64,000 nucleotides of DNA from Flavobacteriales bacterium. Lineage in GTDB: Bacteria; Bacteroidota; Bacteroidia; Flavobacteriales_D; Sanyastnellaceae. The notes under the pieces are model-generated. The model saw nothing but the letters and a program-made list of their open reading frames with translations. It was not told where the DNA came from and searched no databases. The stretch is from the NCBI GenBank assembly GCA_018402085.1, contig JAGYJM010000002.1, positions 1,984,001-2,048,000 on the forward strand, written 5' to 3'. The position numbers and the translations under genes were made by a program. Within the stretch, counting starts at the first letter, position 1; the number at the start of each line of letters is the position of its first letter. Shown here one piece after another: positions 51,401 to 59,043 of the stretch.

Positions 51401-52177
51401 CTTGAAGATGATATAACCCTGTGCCAAGGTGACGCCATTGAACTCACCGCCTCCACCTCGCAAGGAACCATTGAATGGGTAAACAGTGAAGGTGCATCCT
51501 TTGACAACGGTCAGGCGTTCACCGCCTCAAACGAACAAGATACCCTATTGGCCGTTGCCACTGATCTGCAGAGCTGCAACCTGGCTGATACGCTTGAAAT
51601 CACCATTCAAACTGTCACGCCTCCCAATGCAGGCATGACTATCTCATGGCTGTCTGACATCTGTGACCCGGAAGCTCTGCTGCAACTCTCGTATACAGGC
51701 CAAAATGCGCAAGAGGTCGAGTGGAGTGACGGACAAGGAAACACACCGGTTGGTGAATCAACATTGGCGACATACACCGAAAGCGGTACTTACACCATCG
51801 AGCAATGGGCTGTTAACCCACCCTGCCAACCGGCATATACCTCTGAGGAGGTATTTGTTGAAGTCTTTGAGCCAGGGTCAAATGAACTTTCGGTTGTTCC
51901 GAACATTATCACTCCAAACAACGATGCCGTCAACGACTGTTTTCGTTTGCCTTCAAATGATGCTGAACAATCACTCAGGTCGAACATCTCTCTGGAAATC
52001 TACAACCGATGGGGCGTGCTTATTGCTGCTGTCGAAGGTGACAACCCACAGTGGTGTCCTACACCAGACATCAGCGCCGGTCAGTATATCGCAGTCCTGA
52101 AATTTCTTGATATCTGCTCCGGAGAGCAGCAAGTCATCAGGCAGTACCTGACGGTGAAGAAGGATTACCGCAGATAG
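48473..52177 (+). CDS. giant secreted protein, T9SS (CHU_C-type) C-terminus, paralogue 2
   Basis: 1234 residues from ATG 48473, with the same signal peptide and domain order as the gene at 43345. The last ~740 bp are nearly identical to paralogue 1 (I see one difference after the GAACTC/ACCGCC site), and the first ~700 bp are close. Two blocks differ strongly: residues ~245-345 (49200-49520) and ~475-545 (49900-50120), where length and sequence change. Such mosaic divergence suggests exchange at the ends and selection or recombination in the propeller loops. A 44-bp copy of the exporter 3' end follows the stop. Confidence 0.87.
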   Translation: MRLLTVFVLTISSFFLNAQQFIENTGQWPDHVLFCAELADMTCYIETGGITTVITHPEDRRKWALQQHNDAEENASFAPRAHALKFNWLKTSENTKVSSVKWRSEAIYRYYGCFGEQKEPSRAASGFTLTNVWPGIDVRFSFNKGKLKYDYLVSAEADKNDIAIEIEGADALNLRNNALHIGTSCGTLIEHLPKCWAVNEGEKTTVDIDYTLEGKSVGLRWLADHESAYIIDPELVFATYIGATMEPGGNPESSNALGCGSSSFPNGDMLVTSLFGTGTIYPITSGSFIPAGDGSGCIGLTRILSDGSEVSWSTKICTPNLRPLAVHSDQDKAVIVIRSQDCYSQSLFYTEPQLCASDPDPAYDYLSMLVFTADGSELIAARCIGSYDHHNSGGPKRPLAGIDRTPEGDYVVVASSPDSNFPSTPGVAQENWAGTRDAVLFKISDDLETLHWSTYYGGDNLDYGSSVKVAEDGSIYICGHTRSHDFIYNGTLFPDDLPGWLSSAAGFVARFTTEGELMNARVFDYPNDPDADYGNNDWQEALLFVDTDPEGNVVVIGRNENNTADIPVTEGLYLNPDGGCFIAACTPDLNEVIYTTRIGYEPTRNHMPVAFMVDDCGYIYTSICTRSGGLITDAPLTEDALADQGGFYHAVYEPGMTGLEYATLAGGDHIDAGYSVFDERGVVYQTVCVPPEETYFTTTPGAWAEEKTLLYELGAFKIDMERNISVAQFGFSRIDTTECPPYQIAFNNFSTEGEVGFFINGELSELADTLVFDSGGTYEIGLSVFNPETCNQTDTLYKVLNLPEYSPPVSLADITTSDLCTPGGFQVEGVFTGNTNGEVLWQLNDAPVASGDALNTTLNLAGSYELQVIATDSLCFANDTLSTSFDYTPFDVSFETTVSDSCTLPVTFDAIVQGDGWSAAQWLTDGSIQSGQVTFSTAFSDQGTYTVTAEVSSETCGTVSQSWEVEALGTVVIATELEDDITLCQGDAIELTASTSQGTIEWVNSEGASFDNGQAFTASNEQDTLLAVATDLQSCNLADTLEITIQTVTPPNAGMTISWLSDICDPEALLQLSYTGQNAQEVEWSDGQGNTPVGESTLATYTESGTYTIEQWAVNPPCQPAYTSEEVFVEVFEPGSNELSVVPNIITPNNDAVNDCFRLPSNDAEQSLRSNISLEIYNRWGVLIAAVEGDNPQWCPTPDISAGQYIAVLKFLDICSGEQQVIRQYLTVKKDYRR

Positions 52178-52181
52178 ATTA

Positions 52182-52225
52182 CCGAACTCTACCGCAAGCA
52201 ATTGTTAGAAGAGCAGGCGGTGTAA
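52182..52225 (+). repeat. 44-bp direct repeat, copy C
   Basis: Identical to the exporter's last 44 bp, stop codon included, although no exporter frame precedes it. It directly abuts the convergent lipoprotein gene's stop at 52226. Confidence 0.9.
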
Positions 52226-52648
52226 TTACTCTGCCTCAAGCTTAACTTCTACGCGCTGTATAACTCCGTCAGACTCGCGCAAGAAATCAAACCAGAACTC
52301 CTCTCGCGTCAAGCGACGGATCTCTAGCTCGCGCTCTTCGCCATTATCAAAGGTCAGCGCAATATCTTCTTTGCTGTTGGCGAACTCCCATGTGCCTGTA
52401 AATGAACCTGAGGGATACGTTCCAATGAAATCATCATACGATTCAATGAAATCTCCGTCGGCGTCGAAGTCCAGATCCCAGGTGGTAATGGTTGTAGAAG
52501 TTTGTCCGTCAACCTGCGCTTCAGACAGCTTCCACTTGCGCGCAAGTCGATTCGTTTTGGTGAAAACCGAAAAAGCCGGACCGTCTTCGTACTTCCCACA
52601 AGAGAAAAGAAAAAGGCCCAGAAAGGAAAAAATGATCAATCGTTTCAT
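52226..52648 (-). CDS. lipocalin-like lipoprotein
   Basis: 140 residues. Lipoprotein signal LGLFLFSC gives Cys near residue 17. The body is a small beta-barrel pattern typical of lipocalin-like Bacteroidota proteins (ARKWKLSEAQVDGQ; TWDLDFDADGDFIESYDD; FTGTWEFANSKEDIALTFDNGEERELEIRRLTREEFWFDF). Ligand unknown. Its stop lies exactly at the end of direct repeat C. Confidence 0.72.
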   Translation of the reverse strand: MKRLIIFSFLGLFLFSCGKYEDGPAFSVFTKTNRLARKWKLSEAQVDGQTSTTITTWDLDFDADGDFIESYDDFIGTYPSGSFTGTWEFANSKEDIALTFDNGEERELEIRRLTREEFWFDFLRESDGVIQRVEVKLEAE

Positions 52649-52680
52649 CTGATGTTCATTAGTGATTGAATGGAGTCGCC

Positions 52681-53130
52681 TTACTTTAGTTTACCCAACC
52701 GAGCAGTGGTTTTCACCGTGGTAACCTTCTTAAAAAGACCAATGCCGAGAATGGGTCGCTCAATGGTGGTTTCGTACTGAGGGTAGAATACCACATCGTA
52801 ACCGGGGCTCGACTGCATGAGGTTGTACAAGGCGTAATTGGCCGTTGGGTCAACGATGAGGCTGCCAACCACAGGAATCTGCGCAAGACTGATCGGCACC
52901 GCACCGCGCTCTACCTCGCCGGTCTGTTTGTTGCGAAGCCGTTTCCAGTCGATACCCAGCACATAGGTTGTTGACGCTTCGGCCGTTACCTGTGTCGAGA
53001 GTTCAAAGTCTTCTTTGTCTATTTCAACCAGCACGTTCGGCTCTCGCATAGTCTTGTGCACAGAAGTACAGCTCGAGAACAGCGACAGGAAAACAACAGC
53101 GAATAAGGCTAAAGGAAGGAGCTTTTTCAT
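52681..53130 (-). CDS. small lipoprotein (DUF6567-like)
   Basis: 149 residues from ATG 53130 with lipoprotein signal FLSLFSSC; the longer frame to 53307 reads through repeats. The body has NVLVEIDKEDFELSTQVTAEASTTYVLGIDW and the helix-rich ALYNLMQSSPGYDVVFYPQYETT, a pattern common in Bacteroidota lipoproteins of unknown role. A -7 element (TACTTTTG on the minus strand, 53154-53161) lies 24 nt upstream. Confidence 0.68.
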   Translation of the reverse strand: MKKLLPLALFAVVFLSLFSSCTSVHKTMREPNVLVEIDKEDFELSTQVTAEASTTYVLGIDWKRLRNKQTGEVERGAVPISLAQIPVVGSLIVDPTANYALYNLMQSSPGYDVVFYPQYETTIERPILGIGLFKKVTTVKTTARLGKLK

Positions 53131-53153
53131 AGCAGTGAGTGGTAATGTTTGGT

Positions 53154-53161
53154 CAAAAGTA
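53154..53161 (-). promoter_or_regulatory. -7 element TACTTTTG for the small lipoprotein gene
   Basis: Exact TAnnTTTG on the minus strand, 24 nt before ATG 53130. Confidence 0.5.
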
Positions 53162-53199
53162 AACCAAATCTGGGCAGTTAGGCGAATCAATTTCGAAGC

Positions 53200-53298
53200 G
53201 GATGCCTCTGAGGCATCCCTCTCTGTGATTTCGATTTCACGGCGCACACAGCAGTGTGCGCTTACACTTCCATAGCGCACAATGCATTGTGCGCCTAC
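53200..53298. repeat. palindrome cluster: GGATGCCTC hairpin and two REP-like palindromes
   Basis: GGATGCCTC-T-GAGGCATCC at 53200-53218; then REP-like palindromes at 53242-53261 (followed by TTAC) and 53275-53294 (followed by CTAC). The last CTAC runs into the stop codon of the choice-of-anchor-B gene. Confidence 0.85.
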
Positions 53299-55946
53299 TA
53301 CGGACATTCTGTTCCAAACAAAGTCAGAAAGGCGAGCACATCAGCCGCAGTGATCAATCCGTCGTTATCAAGATCGTAGCTACAATCTTGTAGGCATCCA
53401 AACTCCGAGAGCAACATCAGAAAATCATCAGTGGCACGAATACCGTCATTATTGAAGTCTCCAGGACAAGCAGCAGGGGCCTCCTCATCAGCTTCAATCA
53501 CACCACTGCAATCGTTATCGATACCTTCAGCCGTTGCCGGTGCACCGGGATAAACGGCATTATTGGTATCATCACAATCTCCGCCATTTGTCGTGAATCC
53601 AATTTGAGGTTCACATAAGGCCACTGCCGCACCGGAACCAAATCCGTCGCCATCGTTGTCTTCAAAGTAGGTCGCCGGGAAAGTGCACGTACCATCATCA
53701 CATAAGGCCGTATTGTCATAGTTGCAAGCCAGAGGGTCGGTGCACCCATCAGGTAATTGACACGATCCATCATCCAGTGTAGCAGTAGGATCAAAGTTAC
53801 AGGCCGCCGAATCGGTGCAACCTGCGCACGAGACAAACTCACAGCTGCCATCGTCACACAACGCAGCAGGATCGAAGTTACAGGCACCGGCATCGGTACA
53901 ACCGTCAGGAAGAATGCACGTGCCATCGTCACACTGCGCGGCAGGATCAAAGTTGCAGGCCGAAGGGTCGGTGCATCCGTCAGGTAGCACACAACTGCCG
54001 TCGTCGGTAGTTGAGGCCGGATTGAAGTTGCAAGCTGCAGGATCGGTGCACCCGGGCACATCGATCGATACACAGAAAGGTTCATCTACTCCGGTGCCGT
54101 ATGCAGCAGTGGCCATTTGCACGAGCACAGTACCATTGACATCTGTAATGTTGTAATCACCGTCAACGCCACAACTGCCGTACTGTGCGCCGTTCATACC
54201 GTCGCCAAACCCGTCTGAGATTGACCAGGTGTAGCATCCTGCCGGCAGGCAGTAACTCCAGGTAGTGGTTTGCTGATTCCCCAGGGTGCCTTCACCGACT
54301 TGGTCAATGGCATTACCATTATCGTCCAACAACACCCAGCTCACTTCGCTGCCCCAACAATCGGTGGTGATTTCGAGGGTTACATCCACACAGGGGAAAA
54401 TGCATGAGCCGTCATCAATCGTCGCAGCAGGATCAAAGTTCGACGCCGCAGGATCGGTACAGCCAAATACCTCGTTCGCACAGTCAACGACCTGCACACT
54501 GACCTCACTGCGGAACGTTCCACTTGCGGCCGTGCCAACCACTTCAAGGTCGAGCTGCTGGGTTTGCTGTGGCAGGTTCGATATGGTCAGCGTGTAGGTT
54601 CCCGGCCCTACATTGTTATCGCTAAAGGTAGCTGTTGCCCCGCCGGGGAGTCCGTTCACACTCAGGTTCACAGGACCCGCTAAACCGTTCTCAATTGTCA
54701 CGTCAATCAGGAGGTCTTGATCTGCACAATGCGGGTCGGTCTGTGCTACAGCCGAAAGGAGGTTGACCTTGAGCAGGAATAAGCCCTCTTCGATGTGGCT
54801 AACGGCAATCACACCGGAGTCAAAGTAGGGGTAGTTGCTCCAGCTTCCATTGAACTGCGCGGCATCCGATGAGGGATAAACGTCAAAAAAGGCGATTTCA
54901 CTGAGGTTCGCATTCGCGATATCTGAACCGTCAAGCACACGCAATCCGGCGCGGTAATTCGATTGGTACACTAAATCTCCTTTGATGTAGAGGTTGTGGT
55001 CAATGGCTGCCGCAGAGCTCAGGTACTCTCCAATCACTACCGGATTGTCCAGATCAAGGCAATCGAAGATGATGGTGCGAGTGTTGTTGCCAAAATTCGA
55101 TTCATCCAGCTCGTCACCAAGTAAAAAGTAACGATGATCTTCTGTCAACCATCCCTGGTGCGCGTATGCCACATTGCTGTATCCGGTGCTTGAAAGCTCC
55201 TGCGTATCTGTAGGGTCTTCCACGTCTACGATCGTAAGGGTATTCTCGTTTGAGTTAAACGCAATTTGACGTCCGACATAAGCCGCGTCCGGACCGTTGT
55301 AGGTCACCACCTGTGCATCATGGGTGTAGCCGTCAGCAGCAAAATCACCGGCAATTACCGGGTTCAACGGGTCGCTGATGTCTACAATGTGAAGGCCACC
55401 GGCGAAGGTGTTTGAACCGACGCCATAGGCGCGGGCCACTTCCGGGTTGATCACAATGTTGTGGCAATTGCCAAAATTGCCGTAGTGGGCGTCTTCGGTA
55501 AAGGTCTCGGGAGGCACAGCCGTGCGCAAGCGCGTCAGGTCAAAGACCTGCATTCCGTGCCCACTGGCTTCCGCTACAATGAAAGCGTAGTTGTCATACA
55601 CCTTGATATCTCGCCAGAGCGATGAAGTAGTGTGTGTAGGCAGAAAACCGAGGTACACCGGATTCACCGGATCTGTGATATCAACAAAAGACGTACCGTC
55701 AACTTGTCCTAACAGCACATATTCTTTGCCATCCAGTGGGTCAGTCCACCCCCAGATATCATTGTAATCAACATTTGGGTTACCCGCGAGGTCATTCGGC
55801 CCCATGAAAGCGAGCAGATCAACATTATCGCAGGGATAAATGCCTGCTGAAAGGCCGTCTACACAAGGATTTTGAGAAGATGCGCTGAGAAAAGAAAAAA
55901 GCATCGACAGCGCGAAGAACGCTGCAAAAAAATCTGTACGCTTCAT
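53298..55946 (-). CDS. choice-of-anchor-B family secreted protein with Cys-rich and dockerin-like repeats
   Basis: 882 residues with signal peptide (FAALSMLFSFLSASSQN-like). Residues ~25-400 are a LVIVD-type propeller (DIWGWTDPLDGKEYVLLGQVDGTSFVDITDPVNPVYLG; GGLHIVDISDPLNPVIAG), the choice-of-anchor-B architecture. Five to six repeats GCTDPAACNFDPAATxDDGSC follow (~490-720), each with two Cys; a MopE-like metal-binding stretch (EDNDGDGFGS..CDDTNNAVYPGAP..IDNDCSG); and a closing dockerin-like pair (GDFNNDGIRATDDFLMLLSEFG; YDLDNDGLITAADVLAFLTLFG). Probably surface-exposed with Ca-binding segments; function unknown. Confidence 0.86.
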   Translation of the reverse strand: MKRTDFFAAFFALSMLFSFLSASSQNPCVDGLSAGIYPCDNVDLLAFMGPNDLAGNPNVDYNDIWGWTDPLDGKEYVLLGQVDGTSFVDITDPVNPVYLGFLPTHTTSSLWRDIKVYDNYAFIVAEASGHGMQVFDLTRLRTAVPPETFTEDAHYGNFGNCHNIVINPEVARAYGVGSNTFAGGLHIVDISDPLNPVIAGDFAADGYTHDAQVVTYNGPDAAYVGRQIAFNSNENTLTIVDVEDPTDTQELSSTGYSNVAYAHQGWLTEDHRYFLLGDELDESNFGNNTRTIIFDCLDLDNPVVIGEYLSSAAAIDHNLYIKGDLVYQSNYRAGLRVLDGSDIANANLSEIAFFDVYPSSDAAQFNGSWSNYPYFDSGVIAVSHIEEGLFLLKVNLLSAVAQTDPHCADQDLLIDVTIENGLAGPVNLSVNGLPGGATATFSDNNVGPGTYTLTISNLPQQTQQLDLEVVGTAASGTFRSEVSVQVVDCANEVFGCTDPAASNFDPAATIDDGSCIFPCVDVTLEITTDCWGSEVSWVLLDDNGNAIDQVGEGTLGNQQTTTWSYCLPAGCYTWSISDGFGDGMNGAQYGSCGVDGDYNITDVNGTVLVQMATAAYGTGVDEPFCVSIDVPGCTDPAACNFNPASTTDDGSCVLPDGCTDPSACNFDPAAQCDDGTCILPDGCTDAGACNFDPAALCDDGSCEFVSCAGCTDSAACNFDPTATLDDGSCQLPDGCTDPLACNYDNTALCDDGTCTFPATYFEDNDGDGFGSGAAVALCEPQIGFTTNGGDCDDTNNAVYPGAPATAEGIDNDCSGVIEADEEAPAACPGDFNNDGIRATDDFLMLLSEFGCLQDCSYDLDNDGLITAADVLAFLTLFGTECP

Positions 55947-56056
55947 TTTGGTCCGGTTACTGGTGAAAGGTTAATCGCCTAAAGATACGAATTACCTTGC
56001 GATCTACTTTGAAACAAGCGACGGTTGGTGCTTGTTCTTATGCAAACAAACAACGA

Positions 56057-56962
56057 ATGAAAGCGATCATAAGCGGCGGCAGCGGACTCGTAGGTACGGC
56101 GCTCACGCGTCAGTTGCTTGAGAAAGGTCATCAGGTGACGCATCTTTCCCGGTCTCCGGGTTTGCCGGCAGTTTGGAAAAACGGCGTGAAAACGCCGGAT
56201 GTTTCGGTCTGGGATCCTGCCAAAGGTGAAATCGACACTTCGGTGGTGAAGGAGGCCGATGTCATTTTCAATCTGGCAGGAGCCTCGGTATCAAATCGCT
56301 GGACCGATGCCCACAAAAAGGCTATTTACAAAAGCCGCCGCGACAGCACCCGCACCCTCGTTAATGCCCTCCCGGCAGATTCGCCCAAGACCTTCATCTC
56401 GGCCAGTGCCATCGGAATCTACGCTGATTCTCAAGAGCTGGTCACTGAGCAAACCCCGCCTGACAGCGGTTTCCTGGCTGATGTGGTGCGCATGTGGGAA
56501 GAAGAAGCCCTGAAGGCATCGCAGAGGGGTCATCGGGTGGCTTGTTTGCGGATCGGACTTGTTCTTTCTGAAAAAGGAGGGGCACTCGAACGGCTGCTCC
56601 CCATTTTCAAGGCGGGGATGGGCTCTCCGGTAGGCACCGGCAAACACTGGCAAAGCTGGATCCACATCGAAGACCTCGCCGCTATGTTCATCTACGCTGC
56701 CGAGCAGCAACTCAGCGGGGTCTACAATGCTGTGGCACCCCACCCGGTAACCAACAAGGCTTTCTCCAAATCGCTCGCTGGAGCCCTCAAGAAAGCTTTT
56801 TTCATGCCGAATGTCCCCGCATTTATGCTCAAACTCGTTTTCGGCGAAATGAGCCAAATCGTGCTGGCCTCCAATAAGGTCAGCGCAGAGAAAATCGTCA
56901 ATGAAGGTTTTACTTTTCGGTTTGAAGAGATTGATCCGGCGATGAGGGAGTTGGTGGGGTAA
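56057..56962 (+). CDS. epimerase-like SDR (TIGR01777/YfcH family)
   Basis: 301 residues from ATG 56057. NAD(P)-binding SGGSGLVGTALTRQLLEKGH, RSPG, a FNLAGASVSNRWTDAHKKAIYKSR block diagnostic of the family, FISASAIGIYADS, RIGLVLSEKGGALERLLPIFKAGMGSPVGTGKHWQSWIHIEDL, and the DUF1731-like C-terminal end (VLASNKVSAEKIVNEGFTFRFEEIDPAMREL). Enzymatic role not established for the family. Monocistronic as far as visible; a 9-bp repeat locus follows. Confidence 0.9.
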   Translation: MKAIISGGSGLVGTALTRQLLEKGHQVTHLSRSPGLPAVWKNGVKTPDVSVWDPAKGEIDTSVVKEADVIFNLAGASVSNRWTDAHKKAIYKSRRDSTRTLVNALPADSPKTFISASAIGIYADSQELVTEQTPPDSGFLADVVRMWEEEALKASQRGHRVACLRIGLVLSEKGGALERLLPIFKAGMGSPVGTGKHWQSWIHIEDLAAMFIYAAEQQLSGVYNAVAPHPVTNKAFSKSLAGALKKAFFMPNVPAFMLKLVFGEMSQIVLASNKVSAEKIVNEGFTFRFEEIDPAMRELVG

Positions 56963-56977
56963 AGAGACCTACTGACT

Positions 56978-57023
56978 CATCGACTTTTCGGCAAACAGGG
57001 AAACTGGGAAACTGGGAAACCGG
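56978..57023 (+). repeat. reduced ATCGAC / GGGAAACTG composite repeat
   Basis: One ATCGACTT unit, then about four GGGAAACTG/GGGAAACCG units. This is the third locus with the same two arrays in the same order. Confidence 0.8.
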
Positions 57024-57037
57024 GAGCTTTAAAAAAC

Positions 57038-58126
57038 TCACTCAAGCAGTGGGTCAAGCAAAATCGACAAAAATTCGTGGTCGCTGTATTCGTCGGTGTC
57101 ACCCTCTGATTGACGCAGGATGATCGCATCAATTGACGGGATCATGTACATCCTGTTCTTGCCCGCTCCCATGCATGCGAAGAGGTCCGTAAAGCCGTGG
57201 TAGTAAATGAATCCACCTGCTGCGTCTTCAGGAGGTGGATCCTGGTTAGCCGATGGAAACCCATCCTGGAGGTTGAGCCATAGAAAGACACCATGCCCTG
57301 GATTCACGCTAAGCGGTTGCAACAAGCTGTCAAAGGCTTCAGGCTCAATGACCGTTTCACCTTGAAACGAGCCAAAATTCAGCAGCAACTGACCAAACCT
57401 CATCCAGTTCAAGGGGGTTAAATGCGCCCCGTTGGGGATGTGTGGGTTACCGCTGTCATCGTGATTCCAGAAAGTGTACTCGAGTCCGATCGGCTCAAAA
57501 ATGCTGTTTTCCAGATATTCCTGCGGATTCATTTCCAGCCCCGCCGCTTGCAGCTTTCGTTCAAAGAACACACCAAACGCATAGTAGTGGCTTGGTCCGT
57601 ACTGAAAATTCGTACCGGGTTCCCAGTTCAGCTCCAGGTTATCTACGGCATGCTCATAAAGATCCGGTGCCGCCGGGTCATCGCCCTGGATCCAGAAAAT
57701 ATCCTGTTCCAATCCGGAGGTCAGTGAAACAAGGTGCCGCACGGTCATCGATTGCTTGCCGGGATGCAAAGCTTCATCTTGCCATTCTGTAATGGTGTTG
57801 GCCACCACCTCATCGTAGCTCTCAATCAGCCCTTCTTCAATGGCCTTCGCTACCACAGCAGCGAAGAAACCTTTGGTTCCGCTGTGCACATGGGTAGAAG
57901 TCTCTGCACTTGCTCCGTTGTGGTAATCTTCAAAAATCAGGTCATCGTATTGCATGACCAGAACTGCCGCGCCTCCTTTTTCGGCTGAATACGCCGCTGC
58001 GCTGTCGAGCTGTTCTTGTGAAAAACTGTATTCAACCGTGTCTTCATTCACACATTCGGGTACTTCTTCGTCTTTGCTGCAGGCCAACAACAGGCAAATC
58101 GCTATGAATGAAACAAATAGTCGCAT
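57038..58126 (-). CDS. serine hydrolase lipoprotein (class C beta-lactamase fold)
   Basis: 362 residues; lipoprotein signal SFIAICLLLAC gives Cys near residue 16. The SxxK motif is in HVHSGTKGFFAAVV (near residue 82). YGPSHYYAFGVFFERKL is in the place of the YxN motif but lacks the usual Asn at that spacing. The closing region has HGFTDLFACMGAGKNRMYMIPS. Family members are penicillin-binding-protein-like esterases or peptidases; the substrate is unknown. A REP array lies immediately upstream of its start. Confidence 0.83.
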   Translation of the reverse strand: MRLFVSFIAICLLLACSKDEEVPECVNEDTVEYSFSQEQLDSAAAYSAEKGGAAVLVMQYDDLIFEDYHNGASAETSTHVHSGTKGFFAAVVAKAIEEGLIESYDEVVANTITEWQDEALHPGKQSMTVRHLVSLTSGLEQDIFWIQGDDPAAPDLYEHAVDNLELNWEPGTNFQYGPSHYYAFGVFFERKLQAAGLEMNPQEYLENSIFEPIGLEYTFWNHDDSGNPHIPNGAHLTPLNWMRFGQLLLNFGSFQGETVIEPEAFDSLLQPLSVNPGHGVFLWLNLQDGFPSANQDPPPEDAAGGFIYYHGFTDLFACMGAGKNRMYMIPSIDAIILRQSEGDTDEYSDHEFLSILLDPLLE

Positions 58127-58243
58127 ATCGCTGGTTTGACGAACGAAAAGATAAAAGGTTTAATGTCCTACCCGACCCTAACGCCAAATTTCAGACGCCT
58201 GATGCGCTTCGCCGAACCGGCGGTAATTGCCGTTTACCAGTGC

Positions 58244-58410
58244 GCGCACAATGATTGTGCGCCTAATGGAATACCCATTGCACCTCGTACGCGCACACTG
58301 CACCCAAATCGTACGCGCACAATGCATTGTGCGCCTACTGGAATACCCATTGCACCTCGTACGCGCACAATGCACCCAAATCGTACGCGCACAATGCATT
58401 GTGCGCCTAC
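58244..58410. repeat. REP-like palindromes in 72-bp tandem units
   Basis: Palindromes at 58244-58262 (one base shorter, then CTAA), 58315-58334 and 58387-58406 (each followed by CTAC). The unit from 58263 to 58334 recurs at 58335-58406, period 72, each with an internal half-palindrome and the spacer TGGAATACCCATTGCACCTC. Confidence 0.9.
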
Positions 58411-58425
58411 AGAACCTGACATTCC

Positions 58426-58433
58426 TATCTTTG
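58426..58433 (+). promoter_or_regulatory. -7 element TATCTTTG
   Basis: Exact TAnnTTTG, 16 nt before the TTG start at 58450 and 15 nt after the last REP copy. Confidence 0.58.
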
Positions 58434-58449
58434 TAGCTCAACAGAACAT

Positions 58450-58983
58450 TTGAAGTCTACCACCGCATCCATATTACTCGCTGTTTTGCTGCTTCCCTTT
58501 CTACTGGCCGGCATCCATTTGCAGATTGAGAAATACCAGCTGCGGAAGGAGGTGAAGGAGCTGCTGCTGCAAGACCTCGCTGAGCATGATTTGCGGCTGT
58601 TCACCGTTCACGCCGCAAAAGCGGCGGATGCGTTTGAATGGGAGCACGAAAGTGAGTTTCGTTACCGCGGTGAGATGTACGACGTGGTACGCACCGAGGT
58701 CATCGGTGATTCGATTCGCTACCACTGTTTCCACGATAAGGCCGAGAGTAAATTCGAGCGCAAACTCGAACGCATCATGGCTGACCTATGGCCGCACCAT
58801 CCGGAGCAGCAGAGAGATAACAAGCGCGTACACCAGTTTTTGAAAAAACTTTTTGCACCTCCTTTCGAGCGTACCGAGCGTGTTCGCATCCCGCGCTTTC
58901 GCGCGGAAATACCCCACCGGCAGCCACACTACACCACGCGGCTGATCACGCCTCCCTCCCCGCCTCCTGAGCGAATGAGCTGA
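58450..58983 (+). CDS. hypothetical membrane-anchored protein
   Basis: 177 residues from TTG 58450. An N-terminal hydrophobic helix (ASILLAVLLLPFLLAGIHL) precedes a basic, charged body with FEWEHESEFRYRGEMYDVVRTEVIGDSIRYHCFHDKAESKFERKLERIM and a Pro/His/Arg-rich tail. Looks like a signal-anchored periplasmic protein; the pattern recalls small proteins found beside TonB receptors in Bacteroidota, but I cannot name a family. It lies 60 nt ahead of the receptor gene and may share its transcript. It carries two GATG elements (58611-58630 and, inverted, 58887-58906). Confidence 0.62.
   Translation: MKSTTASILLAVLLLPFLLAGIHLQIEKYQLRKEVKELLLQDLAEHDLRLFTVHAAKAADAFEWEHESEFRYRGEMYDVVRTEVIGDSIRYHCFHDKAESKFERKLERIMADLWPHHPEQQRDNKRVHQFLKKLFAPPFERTERVRIPRFRAEIPHRQPHYTTRLITPPSPPPERMS
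58611..58630 (+). repeat. GATG hairpin element copy 13
   Basis: CGCCGC-AAAA-GCGGCG-GATG, identical to copies 1 and 12; encodes Ala-Ala-Lys-Ala-Ala-Asp. Confidence 0.85.
58887..58906 (-). repeat. GATG hairpin element copy 14 (antisense to its gene)
   Basis: On the minus strand CCGCGC-GAAA-GCGCGG-GATG, perfect stem. The gene is on the plus strand, so this copy is inverted with respect to it. Confidence 0.82.
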
Positions 58984-59043
58984 CATACGCAGCGTTTCTC
59001 GTTGCTTCTTTAACTCATTCATTCACCTCAGAGTGCACAATCA

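Larger units (their letters stand above)
58127..58449. other. 323-bp intergenic region with REP-like tandem array
   Basis: No gene; open frames in it only translate the palindromes. It holds the REP array (58244-58410) and the -7 element of the next gene (58426-58433). Confidence 0.75.

Noticed and set aside
57240-57270. GATGG-AAAC-CCATC stem as another GATG element
   Set aside because: The GATG is part of the stem, the stem is 5 bp and no GATG follows it.
58244-58410. CRISPR or integron-attC array
   Set aside because: Only two 72-bp units with identical spacers, no cas or integrase gene, and no attC-like core sites.
58136-58453. ORFs on both strands through the palindromes
   Set aside because: Palindromic repeats make mirrored open frames; composition is Arg/Cys/Thr-rich and unlike protein.
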